From Caldilineae bacterium (lineage in GTDB: Bacteria; Chloroflexota; Anaerolineae; DUEN01), in assembly GCA_011176545.1 (NCBI GenBank), contig DUEN01000053.1:9970-50787 (forward strand): a DNA stretch of 40,818 bases, in the 5' to 3' direction. Positions 1-7,860 of the stretch are shown here, in pieces. The translations under genes were made by a program, and so were the position numbers. The notes under the pieces were generated by a model. It searched no databases. It had not been told where the DNA came from and saw nothing but the letters and a program-made list of their open reading frames with translations. Position 1 is the stretch's first letter. Each line of letters opens with the position of its first letter.

Positions 1-458
1 CCCTGGTATCCCTCCTTGATGGCGGCCGCGATGAGCACGGTGGTATACTCGGCCGGGCGCTGATTGGTGTATCCGATCTCGGAACGGGCGATCTCGAAGA
101 TCATGGCCGCGGTATTCGTCTTGATGGCGGCCCTCAGGGCGGCGCGCATCATATCATACGTTAAGCCGCGGATGTTCATGGCGGGCACTGTGAAGCCGCC
201 GCATTCACCGCGGCCGCGGGCCATGTAGAGATCGTGGATCGATGCGGGCTGCGCGCCTAACGCCTGGCCCAGCTCCCATATCAGCCAGCGGGCGAAGGAT
301 TTCACCTCTTCCGTCCCGAACACCGCGTCGCGCACGAGGGTGTCGATCGCCTGCTCTCGCAGGGCCTTCTCGTCCAGGACGGACACCTTGCCATCGTCAC
401 CGACGCCGACGATTCCCTCCAAGGACGTCTTCAACTCATATACGGACTCGTGAATCAT
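1..458 (-). CDS. class II fructose-bisphosphate aldolase-like protein, N-terminal part (runs off window start)
   Basis: The minus strand stays open from an ATG at 458 to the window edge, giving about 152 residues. The start follows a good ribosome site (AAGGAGAG, about 6 bases before the ATG). After a ~75-residue helical N-terminal part the protein reads GGFTVPAMNIRGLTYD, then a stretch with IFEIARSEIGYTNQRP. This resembles the first TIM-barrel strands of class II sugar-phosphate aldolases, which start near 'VPAxN'. The family makes triose phosphates from fructose or tagatose bisphosphate using a divalent metal; the metal ligands lie beyond the window. The nearby phosphofructokinase-type gene (1796-2758) fits a sugar-phosphate role. 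Family call is by motif recall; the substrate is unknown. Confidence 0.68.
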   Translation of the reverse strand, partial: MIHESVYELKTSLEGIVGVGDDGKVSVLDEKALREQAIDTLVRDAVFGTEEVKSFARWLIWELGQALGAQPASIHDLYMARGRGECGGFTVPAMNIRGLTYDMMRAALRAAIKTNTAAMIFEIARSEIGYTNQRPAEYTTVLIAAAIKEGYQ

Positions 459-493
459 CTCGCTCTCCTTTCCTAGATAATGGTACTTGAATA

Positions 494-515
494 TGGCCGG
501 GCATAAACCCGGCCA
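494..515 (-). promoter_or_regulatory. leader hairpin before the aldolase gene
   Basis: TGGCCGGG (494-501) and CCCGGCCA (508-515) form a perfect 8-bp stem with a 6-base loop. It sits in the predicted ~106-nt untranslated leader of the minus-strand aldolase transcript, about 36 bases before its ATG. No U-run follows on either strand, so it is not an obvious terminator. An mRNA-stabilising or attenuating role is possible but unproven. Confidence 0.45.
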
Positions 516-570
516 GAGTGAAGGTCACAGATTCAGATGATGAAAGTATTCCCTCGCCTGTCCGAGCAGG

Positions 571-599
571 ATTATAACGACCTCATGCGTAGGTGTCAA
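571..599 (-). promoter_or_regulatory. consensus sigma70-type promoter for the aldolase gene
   Basis: On the minus strand a perfect TTGACA (599-594), a 17-base spacer and a perfect TATAAT (576-571) are present. Transcription would start near 564 and run into the aldolase gene at 458. Both hexamers and the spacing match the housekeeping consensus exactly, so strong expression is expected. Confidence 0.8.
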
Positions 600-635
600 C
601 GCGCTCAGTCATGATGTAATCGGTATCCTGATCGT

Positions 636-664
636 TTGACATCCCGTTCAGGCACGGGTATCCT
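636..664 (+). promoter_or_regulatory. sigma70-type promoter for the site-2 protease gene
   Basis: TTGACA (636-641), a 17-base spacer and TATCCT (659-664) lie on the plus strand, back to back with the aldolase promoter. The predicted transcription start near 671 leaves a short leader before the candidate starts at 703-730. Confidence 0.6.
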
Positions 665-702
665 AGGAACCCGATATGGCGGTTTAGACGACGGTTTCTC
701 GG

Positions 703-1824
703 ATGCCTCGAGATGTTCAGGAGGACATGTTGACCTTTTCTGCGACGACGATGGACTGGGATCTGGCTGAACGGTTGCGACGCTCCGTGTGGGATGTCTT
801 CCAGGTGGAAGACGTCACGCTGGCGGAAGGCCCCGTGGGAGCCGTGCGGCTGCGCGGCCGTCTGCTCATCGACTCCCAGCGGGCTTATACGGTCGTCTCG
901 GAGCGATTCCGAGCGCTGGGGTTGACCGCGCTTTTTCGGCGAGATGGCCCTGCGGATATGATCATCGCCGTGCCTGGGACCCTTCCCACCCGGATCGCGA
1001 ACAGCCCCTGGGTGCCCGCCGTCTTGCTCGTGTTGACCTTGGCTTCCGTTCTTTATATTGGCGCCCTGATGGATCCAACGCCTGATGGCCGTTTTCGCTT
1101 GTGGAACGGGCTGCCTTTCGCGATCAGCCTGATCGCCATCCTGGGCGCGCACGAGCTGGGGCATTATTTCGCCGCCCGGCGGGTGGGCACCCCTGTGACC
1201 TTGCCGTACTTCATCCCCTTGCCGATACCCCCCTTTGGCACTATGGGGGCCTTTATTCAGATGAAAGCTCCCTCCCGGGATCGCCGTGCCCTGCTGAGCG
1301 TGGCCATCGCCGGCCCCCTGGCCGGAATGGCGGTCGCTATCCCAGTGCTCCTCCTGGGCCTTTCCATGTCGAAGGTGGAACCCCTCCCGCCCAGCGGGTA
1401 TCTCATGGAGGGGAATTCCCTCCTTTACGCGGCTTTGAAGATCCTGGTCTTCGGGCGCTTCCTCCCCAGCGGCGGCTATGATGTCATGCTGCACTCCATC
1501 GCCTTCGCCGGATGGGCCGGCCTCCTGGTGACGGGACTCAACTTGATCCCCGCCGGCCAGCTTGATGGCGGGCACATCATCTACGCCTTGCTGGGCGAGC
1601 GCGCGCGATATCTGACTATCGCGATCATCATCGCCCTGTTGGGACTGTCCTGGCTGTGGCGCGGCTGGCTGATATGGGCGTTCCTTATCTTCATCTTCAG
1701 CCGGGCGCAAGCGACGCCTTTGGATGACATCACCTCGTTGACACCCAGCCAGCGGTTGGTGGCCATAGGGATGATGATCCTCTTCGTATTGGTCTATGTC
1801 CCCGTCCCGATCACGATCCACTAA
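703..1824 (+). CDS. site-2 protease family (M50) intramembrane metalloprotease
   Basis: This is a polytopic membrane protein of up to 373 residues. The zinc motif is HELGH at residues 150-154, inside a membrane segment. The second family motif, NLIPAGQLDGGH, places the third metal ligand at Asp288. About 105 soluble residues come first, then roughly six hydrophobic segments (about 105-127, 135-155, 197-220, 265-290, 305-330 and 355-372). Site-2 proteases cut transmembrane substrates such as anti-sigma factors; this substrate is unknown. The start is uncertain: ATG 703 has no clear ribosome site, whereas a full AGGAGG (719-724) lies 2 bases before ATG 727 and 5 bases before TTG 730. The 3' end overlaps the next gene by 29 bases, suggesting coupling. 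Confidence 0.88.
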   Translation: MPRDVQEDMLTFSATTMDWDLAERLRRSVWDVFQVEDVTLAEGPVGAVRLRGRLLIDSQRAYTVVSERFRALGLTALFRRDGPADMIIAVPGTLPTRIANSPWVPAVLLVLTLASVLYIGALMDPTPDGRFRLWNGLPFAISLIAILGAHELGHYFAARRVGTPVTLPYFIPLPIPPFGTMGAFIQMKAPSRDRRALLSVAIAGPLAGMAVAIPVLLLGLSMSKVEPLPPSGYLMEGNSLLYAALKILVFGRFLPSGGYDVMLHSIAFAGWAGLLVTGLNLIPAGQLDGGHIIYALLGERARYLTIAIIIALLGLSWLWRGWLIWAFLIFIFSRAQATPLDDITSLTPSQRLVAIGMMILFVLVYVPVPITIH

Positions 1825-2758
1825 GCCACTGATCGTCACGGTTACCCCCAATCCCGCGGTCGATCGCGTCCTCTTCCTCGAGAACTTCGCCTGGGGACGG
1901 CGGATACAGGTCCATCGAGCGGTCTGGGGGCCGGGGGGCAAGGGGACGGACGGCGCCTGCGTCGTCGCTGAACTGGGATATCCGTGCCTGGCGCTGGGCT
2001 TCGCCGCAGGGGAGCCAGGCGAGCGCCTGGCGGAGCTCCTGCGCGCGGCCGGGGCCACGCCTGATTTCACCCCCGCCGGCGGCATGACGCGCGTGAATTA
2101 CGTGCTGGTCGATACCGCGCGCGGCCAGCAGACCACGCTGACCACGGATACCCTGGAGGTATCACCAGAGCAGTTGGCCGCCTTCGAGGCGCGGGTGGAT
2201 CAGGCGCTGAGCCGTTGCTCCTGCCTCTGGCTTGGAGGAGCGATGCCCTCCGGCGTCCCGGATGATCTGCATGCCCGGTTCATCGAGAGGGCGCGAGCGC
2301 GCGGTATCCCCACCATCCTGGACGCGCGGGGGCCGGCGTTGCGCCTGGGCGCGGCGGCCCATCCCACGGTGCTGAAGCCGAATGAGCATGAGCTGGCCGA
2401 GCTGGTGGGGGAGGTGCCGGAGGAACCTAAGCGACTGGCGGACGTCCTGGCCGGGTTGTTGGGCGATGGTACGGAGCTGGTGATGGCCACGCTGGGAGGG
2501 CGCGGCGCCGTGGCGGTGACGGAGGAAGCACGCTGGTTCTTGCCGCCGTTACGGGTGCCGGTGGTGAACGCCGCGGGCGCGGGGGATGGCATGGCGGCCG
2601 CGCTGGCCATCGGCCTCAGCCAGGGATGGCCCTGGGAGAGGAGCCTGCGGTTAGCCGTGGCGACCGCCGCGGCCATCGTCATGACCCCAGGCACGGCCGA
2701 GTGTCACAAGGCCGACGTCGAGCGGCTCTTGCCTCAGGTCCGCCTGGAACCTCTATAG
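1796..2758 (+). CDS. PfkB-family sugar kinase, 1-phosphofructokinase / tagatose-6-phosphate kinase type
   Basis: The 320-residue protein opens with IVTVTPNPAVDRVLFLE, the usual start of hexose-phosphate kinases of the FruK/LacC group. The C-terminal PfkB signature NAAGAGDGMAAAL carries the catalytic Asp264. The family phosphorylates fructose 1-phosphate, tagatose 6-phosphate or fructose 6-phosphate with ATP; the exact substrate cannot be read here. The glycine-rich substrate loop is GPGGKGTDGA, where relatives usually have GGKGINVA, so specificity may differ. ATG 1796 lies inside the end of the protease gene; the only obvious later in-frame alternative is CTG 1829. Its 3' end overlaps the convergent amidohydrolase by 6 bases. 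A class II aldolase gene starts 1.3 kb away on the other strand. Confidence 0.82.
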   Translation: MSPSRSRSTKPLIVTVTPNPAVDRVLFLENFAWGRRIQVHRAVWGPGGKGTDGACVVAELGYPCLALGFAAGEPGERLAELLRAAGATPDFTPAGGMTRVNYVLVDTARGQQTTLTTDTLEVSPEQLAAFEARVDQALSRCSCLWLGGAMPSGVPDDLHARFIERARARGIPTILDARGPALRLGAAAHPTVLKPNEHELAELVGEVPEEPKRLADVLAGLLGDGTELVMATLGGRGAVAVTEEARWFLPPLRVPVVNAAGAGDGMAAALAIGLSQGWPWERSLRLAVATAAAIVMTPGTAECHKADVERLLPQVRLEPL

Positions 2759-4033
2759 TTTGAAAAATGCCTGTGCGTTGTCATGGAGGACCCTCCTGGC
2801 GATCACGCAGGCGTCCTCCTCGCCCAGGTACCCCTCATCGATCATCTCGGTCAGGGCCCAAGCGACGCCCCAACGCGCGAAGCGGGCGTGCCCATACACC
2901 CCATCGGCCATGCGCACGTCGCCGCCGAATCCGAAGATCTTGTTCACCGGGACCGCACTGATGAAGGTCTGCAAGGCTCGCCGCGTGGCATAGGGATCGA
3001 TGATCCAGGCCCAACAGAGATCGATGTAGACGTTGGGATAGTTCTTAGCCAGCGCCGCCACCTCACTCTGGTACGGATAGCCGATGTGGAAGAGGTCGAA
3101 GCGGACGCTGGGATATTGGACGAACAGGTTCGTCAGCAAGCCAGGACGGATGCGTTCGAGGTCCAAGTTGCGGTTGCCGGCCAGATAGCCGGTATGGATC
3201 TGTACGGGGAGGTCATATTCGGCCGCGCGACGCAGACAGTGATGGAACGTGGCGTCCTGTAGGGCCTTCAGATCGCCCGGCTCCAACGGCTGGCCGCGCA
3301 CGTAACGCTTTTCAAAGGCGGCCGCCGCCTGCTGCGGCGACACATCCTCGAAGTACAGGCTACGCCAGTAAGGGCAGTTGTTCTTGATGGCCACCGCCTC
3401 ACGTCCGTATCGCTCGAAGTACCAGTCGATGGTGGCCAGGAACGCCTCCCATGAGTCGGCGCGAATACCCGTGCGAGCGGCGAGACGATCCAATGGAAGC
3501 GGGTCCTCCAGAAAGCGGTTGACGGCCAATGCTTGTCGACATAAGCCTGGGTCGGTCTCGTCGCGATAAACGTCGCCGTCCTCCTCCACATCATGGAGGA
3601 TATACCAGGCCACGCCCGCCTTTTCCCTGAGGAGCCAGTGATGCACGCCCGGCTTGTTATGTGCCCTCATGGCGGCCGTCACATCGCGGTAAGTATGCTG
3701 ATTGAGGTCGGCGATACCGTATACCTCCCGGATGGTCAGGGCGATGGCCTGACCGTAACCCGTGTAGCGGACGCGCTCCCAATAGCGCGCCACGCGCCGC
3801 CACTTCTCGTCCTGATCGAGGGCGTCCGTGGGCATGTTCTCCGCGTCCGTGTCCGCCATGCCCGCGGAGATCAGGTCGGCTAGGAGGTAGGCCCGGAAGA
3901 GATAGGCGAAGTCCAGGCGATCGCCGAGGGCCAGACGTTCGCGCTCCTCCTGTAAGTGTTCATGAGTATCGATCAGCGGCGTCTGCTCCACGACGTCGCG
4001 CAGCCGGGGATAACGATCGGGCAGTCGGAACAT
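2753..4033 (-). CDS. amidohydrolase-superfamily metal-dependent hydrolase
   Basis: This 426-residue protein has the N-terminal HxH metal motif of the amidohydrolase superfamily, IDTHEHLQEE, at His24 and His26. Further barrel-strand motifs are PVQIHTGYLAGNRN, FDLFHIGYPY and the Asp-bearing GFGGDVRMADGVYGH. No signal peptide is visible, so it is probably cytoplasmic. The fold hydrolyses C-N, C-O or P-O bonds, or isomerises uronates as glucuronate isomerase does. The long insert between the first HxH and the later histidines resembles the uronate-isomerase / amidohydrolase-2 type, but the substrate is unassigned. The start at 4033 follows GGAGG with 7-base spacing and an extended -10 promoter. 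It is transcribed alone, convergent with the kinase. Confidence 0.75.
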   Translation of the reverse strand: MFRLPDRYPRLRDVVEQTPLIDTHEHLQEERERLALGDRLDFAYLFRAYLLADLISAGMADTDAENMPTDALDQDEKWRRVARYWERVRYTGYGQAIALTIREVYGIADLNQHTYRDVTAAMRAHNKPGVHHWLLREKAGVAWYILHDVEEDGDVYRDETDPGLCRQALAVNRFLEDPLPLDRLAARTGIRADSWEAFLATIDWYFERYGREAVAIKNNCPYWRSLYFEDVSPQQAAAAFEKRYVRGQPLEPGDLKALQDATFHHCLRRAAEYDLPVQIHTGYLAGNRNLDLERIRPGLLTNLFVQYPSVRFDLFHIGYPYQSEVAALAKNYPNVYIDLCWAWIIDPYATRRALQTFISAVPVNKIFGFGGDVRMADGVYGHARFARWGVAWALTEMIDEGYLGEEDACVIARRVLHDNAQAFFKL

Positions 4034-4068
4034 GGGGGGGCCTCCTTTTCTAGAGATGAGTCAAGGCT

Positions 4069-4077
4069 ATTATAGCA
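4069..4077 (-). promoter_or_regulatory. extended -10 promoter for the amidohydrolase
   Basis: The minus strand carries TGCTATAAT (4077-4069), a perfect -10 box with the TGn extension. The -35 position is weak. The leader to the ATG at 4033 would be about 30 bases and contains GGAGG. Confidence 0.6.
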
Positions 4078-4115
4078 CTGGTGCCCACTGTAGTCTCCTC
4101 ACGTCAAGGCGCCGT

Positions 4116-4144
4116 TTGCTTCTTAAGCGTTCCTCTTGTAAGAT
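4116..4144 (+). promoter_or_regulatory. promoter for the DUF92/glycosyltransferase pair
   Basis: TTGCTT (4116-4121), a 17-base spacer and TAAGAT (4139-4144) lie on the plus strand. A start near 4151 would exclude translation from the in-frame GTG at 4081 and supports the start near 4222. Confidence 0.45.
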
Positions 4145-4221
4145 CCCGCTTGGGGGTGCCGTTCACCCTTACCAATGCGTGTTGTGCCCCTCAGCTCGGG
4201 TTTGATGGACGGAGACGTCGC

Positions 4222-5064
4222 TTGGTGGTAGAATGGAGCATCGGACGTGCCGCAGCGGGGCTGGGCCTAAGTCTCGCCATCGCGTGGGCGGGATACAGGC
4301 TAAAGGCGCTCTCTCACAGCGGAGCTGTTGGCGCTATCCTCATAGGGACCTTGATCATGGGGATAGGCGGTTGGCTATGGGGATGGCTCCTGGTGGCTTT
4401 CTTCGTCTCTTCCAGCGTGCTTTCCCGCTATCGGAGCGCGGATAAGGCGGCCGTCCAGGTGGAATTCGCCAAGGGTGGGCGCCGCGATGGGGGACAGGTG
4501 CTGGCGAACGGCGGGTTGGGAGCCATATTGGCCCTGTGCTCGGCTGTGATCGGCGCGTGGTGGGCGTTTCCGGCGTACCTGGGCGCGATGGCGGCGGTGA
4601 ACGCGGACACGTGGGCCACGGAGCTAGGCGTGCTCAGCCGGCGGGCGCCGCGTCTGATCACTACGGGACGTCCGGTCCCGCCGGGGACCTCCGGCGGCGT
4701 GACGGCTCTTGGATTGGTGGCCGCGCTGGCCGGTGGGCTGTTCATCGGCTTAGCCGCGTGGGTGGGGCAGTGGATCGCCTCGTTCGTGGGGGTTTCATGG
4801 CCACCGGGGATCACCTGGTGGCCTCTGTGGGCGGCAGCGGGGGGTGTGGCCGGAGCCTTGTTCGACAGCCTGCTGGGCGCGACCGTGCAGGGTGTCTATT
4901 ACTGTGAGCGTTGTCGCAAGGAGACGGAGCGTTCCTTTCACCATTGCGGAACGCGGACGCGTCGGCTGCGCGGCTGGGCGTGGCTGAACAACGACTGGGT
5001 CAATTTCCTCAGCTCACTGGCGGGTGGGCTGATAGCTATGGAGTTGGCGATTTGGTTTCGGTAG
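4222..5064 (+). CDS. DUF92 (TIGR00297-type) integral membrane protein, possible prenol/phytyl-phosphate kinase-like enzyme
   Basis: About 280 residues, very hydrophobic, with roughly six to seven membrane segments. Family marks are the N-terminal KALSHSGAVGAILIGTLIMG, the central ADTWATELGVLSRRAPRLIT, and the C-terminal GWAWLNNDWVNFLSS. A CERC...HHC pattern near the C-terminus may bind metal. DUF92 relatives include the plant VTE6 phytyl-phosphate kinase, and the fold is related to CTP-dependent prenol kinases, so a role with polyprenyl or phytyl phosphates is likely but inferred. Start: the frame is open from GTG 4081, but those 47 residues look non-coding and precede the predicted transcription start. 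TTG 4222 and GTG 4225 follow GGAG at 4211-4214. A glycosyltransferase starts 12 bases after the stop. Confidence 0.8.
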   Translation: MVVEWSIGRAAAGLGLSLAIAWAGYRLKALSHSGAVGAILIGTLIMGIGGWLWGWLLVAFFVSSSVLSRYRSADKAAVQVEFAKGGRRDGGQVLANGGLGAILALCSAVIGAWWAFPAYLGAMAAVNADTWATELGVLSRRAPRLITTGRPVPPGTSGGVTALGLVAALAGGLFIGLAAWVGQWIASFVGVSWPPGITWWPLWAAAGGVAGALFDSLLGATVQGVYYCERCRKETERSFHHCGTRTRRLRGWAWLNNDWVNFLSSLAGGLIAMELAIWFR

Positions 5065-5075
5065 AGGGAGATCAG

Positions 5076-5849
5076 GTGGAACAAAGTACGGAGCGGCCGT
5101 TTCTCTCCATCGTGATCCCGGCGTACAACGAGGAGCGGCGGCTGCCACGCACTCTGTCGCAGGTGATGGCGTATCTGTCTAAGCAGCCGTTCGACGCCGA
5201 GGTCATCGTCGTGGATGATGGCAGTGAGGATGGCACCGTCAGGGTGGTGGAGGAGTTGCTGCCGGTTTATCCGAATCTGCGGCTGATCCGCAACGATCAT
5301 CGCGGCAAGGCGTACACGGTGCGCACCGGCGTGCTGGCCGCCCGGGGGCACTACGTCCTCTTCTGCGATGCGGACCTGGCGACCCCCATCGAGGAGTGGG
5401 CCAAGCTGCAGCGATATCTGGATGAGGGGTACGATATCGCCATCGGCTCCCGAGAGGGGGTTGGGGCCGTGCGTCACGGTGAACCATGGTATCGTCACGT
5501 GATGGGCCGCGTATTCAACCTGATTGTGCGACTGGTGGCCGTCGGCGGATTCCAGGATACCCAATGCGGCTTTAAGGCGTTCCGGCATGACGTGGCCCAG
5601 GATATCTTCCGCCGCGTGCGGCTGTATGGGGAAGACGCTCCTCCGGTGAAAGGGGCGGCTGTCACCGGGTTTGACGTGGAGCTATTGTTTATCGCCCTCA
5701 AGCGCGGCTATCGGGTGAAAGAGGTGCCGGTGGAGTGGCATTACGGCACCGAGACCAAAGTGCATCCGCTGCGGGATTCGCTGCGCAACCTGCGGGACAC
5801 GCTCATGGTGCGCTGGAACGACCTGCGCGGCGCGTACGACGCCCCATGA
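5076..5849 (+). CDS. GT2 glycosyltransferase, dolichyl-phosphate beta-glucosyltransferase-like
   Basis: A 257-residue GT-A enzyme. FLSIVIPAYNEERRLPRTL opens the nucleotide-sugar fold; Asp47-Asp48 lie in VVDDGSEDGT and the DxD motif is Asp98-Ala-Asp100 in FCDADLATP. IAIGSREG and the later TQCGFKAFRHD are typical of enzymes that move glucose from UDP-glucose to a polyprenyl phosphate carrier. No membrane segment is seen; it probably acts at the cytoplasmic membrane face. The frame is open from 4911 inside the DUF92 gene, but GTG 5076 has GGGAG 5 bases upstream and starts just where conservation begins. It is probably co-transcribed with DUF92, which suggests a shared lipid-carrier job. Confidence 0.87.
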   Translation: MEQSTERPFLSIVIPAYNEERRLPRTLSQVMAYLSKQPFDAEVIVVDDGSEDGTVRVVEELLPVYPNLRLIRNDHRGKAYTVRTGVLAARGHYVLFCDADLATPIEEWAKLQRYLDEGYDIAIGSREGVGAVRHGEPWYRHVMGRVFNLIVRLVAVGGFQDTQCGFKAFRHDVAQDIFRRVRLYGEDAPPVKGAAVTGFDVELLFIALKRGYRVKEVPVEWHYGTETKVHPLRDSLRNLRDTLMVRWNDLRGAYDAP

Positions 5850-6083
5850 GTGGATGGATGCGTTGTTATAGCTCCTCACAAGAGGCCCCGCTATCTTTGT
5901 GGTCATGCAGGAGTAGTTGGATCTAGAAAGTAAGCTTGAGCATTACCAGCGCTATTGACCCCCGCCTGACAACCGCCGAAAGATCATCATCCTCCATGTC
6001 TACGCCATCAGCGACAACAAGGTCAGCGTTCTGTTGCTCATGGGGTTCGTGATCACCCCGCGGTCATAAATCAGGAGGTCATC

Positions 6084-6758
6084 ATGTCCACAAAACGGAA
6101 GCGCATGTTTGACAATGTGGCGATGATGATCTTCGGGTTGCTCTTCATCGCCACAGGGCTCTTTTGTGTTTCGGGCACATTTTTTGAGAGCAGCGAACGA
6201 AGCCGTTGGAGCGCGGTCTCGCGATTGCAGGAAGCGGGCGAGCTGGCCACGTATGCCGAAGGCGCGGACGTGATCTTGGTCGGTCTCATCGATCCCAACG
6301 CCCAGATGACTTCTGAAGGTTTAGCCATCCAGGAATTTTGGCGAGAACGGAGAAGACGCTCGGGGAAGGACATTTATTACGTCATGGAACAGGACCTGGC
6401 TCGCACCTTCAAACCCAACGTGTCCGTGTTACTGGGCGAGGGAAACATCATCATCCAGACCGATCAAGCCTCCTTTCTCCTGTTTCGCATACTGCGCCAG
6501 GTAGGAAAGGTGGAGAGGAGCAAGATCTATGGCTTCGCGCCTGGCGATCAGGTGACGGTCATGGGGACCGTGACCCATGTGGCGGGAAACCCTCAAATAC
6601 AGGCCCAATATATCTGCGGCGCGGAACTGCAACCCTGTCTTGATCAACTCGAACGTATGGGCTGGACATGGCTTATCTTGGGCGGGCTGGCCTTCCTGGT
6701 CGGTATCGCCCTATTGATCTGGGGAGGCCTTCGCCTCTACCGGATGAGCCAGAGGTGA
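6084..6758 (+). CDS. membrane protein of unknown function with N- and C-terminal TM segments
   Basis: I do not recognise a family with confidence. The 224-residue protein has one hydrophobic segment at about residues 10-32 and another at about 193-220, with a 160-residue soluble loop between. The loop contains an OB-like beta stretch (GFAPGDQVTVMGTVTH). The layout of two membrane segments around such a domain recalls GIDE/NfeD-like membrane proteins, but no diagnostic motif is present. ATG 6084 follows AGGAGG at 6072-6077 with 6-base spacing, so it is very likely translated. The 234 bases before it and the 256 bases after it hold no other gene, so it seems to be a single-gene unit. Confidence 0.7.
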   Translation: MSTKRKRMFDNVAMMIFGLLFIATGLFCVSGTFFESSERSRWSAVSRLQEAGELATYAEGADVILVGLIDPNAQMTSEGLAIQEFWRERRRRSGKDIYYVMEQDLARTFKPNVSVLLGEGNIIIQTDQASFLLFRILRQVGKVERSKIYGFAPGDQVTVMGTVTHVAGNPQIQAQYICGAELQPCLDQLERMGWTWLILGGLAFLVGIALLIWGGLRLYRMSQR

Positions 6759-6943
6759 GAAAATCGTTACCGGATCCATCGGCACCACATTCATGCGGCG
6801 CCTGGGTTGCCCGCCCAGATGGCGGATTCTATCCGCCACCTCCTTTTATTCGCCTTGCGCCTGCCTGGTTGAAGCTTGAGTCGGCGGCCTGCGGCCCTAT
6901 GAGGGCGGGCGAAGCAGGGGCGACCGGTTAACTTAATGCCTAT

Positions 6944-6966
6944 GGGGCACGGCGGCGCCGTGCCCC
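6944..6966. repeat. palindromic dispersed repeat (GGGGCACGGC type)
   Basis: GGGGCACGGC (6944-6953) and GCCGTGCCCC (6957-6966) form a perfect 10-bp stem with a 3-base loop. The element lies in the 256-bp gap between two converging genes. It resembles the palindromes at 12913-12939 and 21095-21122, all built around GGGGC...GCCCC(TAC). No long U-run follows, so terminator activity is uncertain. Confidence 0.6.
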
Positions 6967-7014
6967 TACCCATGAGGCGATCCATGCGTCGTCCCCACCC
7001 CTCATGTCCCCAGT

Positions 7015-7860
7015 CTACCGCACCACCAACGCACATTCCATCTCACCGAGCAGTCTTTGCAGTTGTTCTCCGGGCAAGCGCGGGCTTTCGGCGGGCAGGA
7101 TCACGAGCCCGGCCCCCGCTGAACGAAAGACCTGAGCCAGTCGCGAGAGGTCCACGCCGGTCAGGTCGTGGAACCGTGCCTCTACCTCTTGTGCCTGCAG
7201 CTCTTGCTGAACTTCGTTGCGCAACTGGAGCGCATGTTCCGCGTCGTTCCCGAGGAGGAACACGATCAAGGGATCTCTACGCCCGCGCATGAGGCGCGCT
7301 GCCGTGTTCAGTGCCCTTTTAGCCGATGGCGAGCCATCGTACACAACAGCGACGGGAGCGGCCAGCCGAATGCCGCGCTGCGCCAAAAGCGCGTGACATC
7401 GCGCCTGGGCGAAGACGCCGCGCGCGGTCGAGCCGAGCTGCCCACGCCCCGGCCATGACCAGCCAGCCTTCCCCAGGCTGATCAGATCCGCTTCCGACGC
7501 CGCGGCCAGCACCTCCGAGGCCACCTGGCCACGCGTCACCCGAAACGACCAGCGTACACGGGTCCTCCCGGCGATCCTGGCCATCGCCCGCCGCGCGCGA
7601 TTGGCCTGTGCTCGTAGCTCCCGTTCCATCCGCTGGCTGTCGAGCCGCTGAGGAGTGGATGAGAGCGCGCCCACCTCTCGGGCGAAGGGGAGCCCCGCGG
7701 ACCGTAGCAGGTTGATGTCCTCGACGAAAAGGCCTAGCAGCTCCGCCTCCAGACGGGCGGCCAGCTCCGCAGCGGCCTCCAGCGCCGCCAGGCTGTGCGG
7801 CGAGGCATCCAAGGCCACCAGGATGCGCCGGATCTGCTGTTCAAGCTCCGTGTCGCTCAT
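7015..7860 (-). CDS. universal stress protein, two Usp-like domains
   Basis: This 281-residue protein starts with a typical Usp strand-helix (IRRILVALDASPHSLAALEAAAELAARL) and ends its first domain near residue 155. A second, more divergent repeat begins at about residue 166 (VAVVYDGSPSAKRALNTAARL) and closes with VILPAESPRLPG. Usp proteins are cytoplasmic nucleotide-binding or signalling proteins raised under stress; no client is known here. The clear ATP-loop pattern G-2x-G-9x-G(S/T) is not obvious in either half, so it may not bind ATP. Its ATG overlaps the TGA of the Lon-like protease gene (ATGA at 7857-7860), so the two are translationally coupled and probably act in the same stress response. 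Confidence 0.8.
   Translation of the reverse strand: MSDTELEQQIRRILVALDASPHSLAALEAAAELAARLEAELLGLFVEDINLLRSAGLPFAREVGALSSTPQRLDSQRMERELRAQANRARRAMARIAGRTRVRWSFRVTRGQVASEVLAAASEADLISLGKAGWSWPGRGQLGSTARGVFAQARCHALLAQRGIRLAAPVAVVYDGSPSAKRALNTAARLMRGRRDPLIVFLLGNDAEHALQLRNEVQQELQAQEVEARFHDLTGVDLSRLAQVFRSAGAGLVILPAESPRLPGEQLQRLLGEMECALVVR

Noticed and set aside
583-2085. 500-residue open frame on the minus strand opposite the protease and kinase genes
   Set aside because: Its product is rich in Gly/Gln/His/Arg without any domain or membrane pattern, and it is the antisense image of two well-supported plus-strand genes in a GC-rich genome.
4081-4221. N-terminal extension of the DUF92 gene from GTG 4081
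   Set aside because: The 47 extra residues do not look like family sequence and precede the predicted promoter -10 box at 4139-4144; GGAG at 4211 supports the later start.
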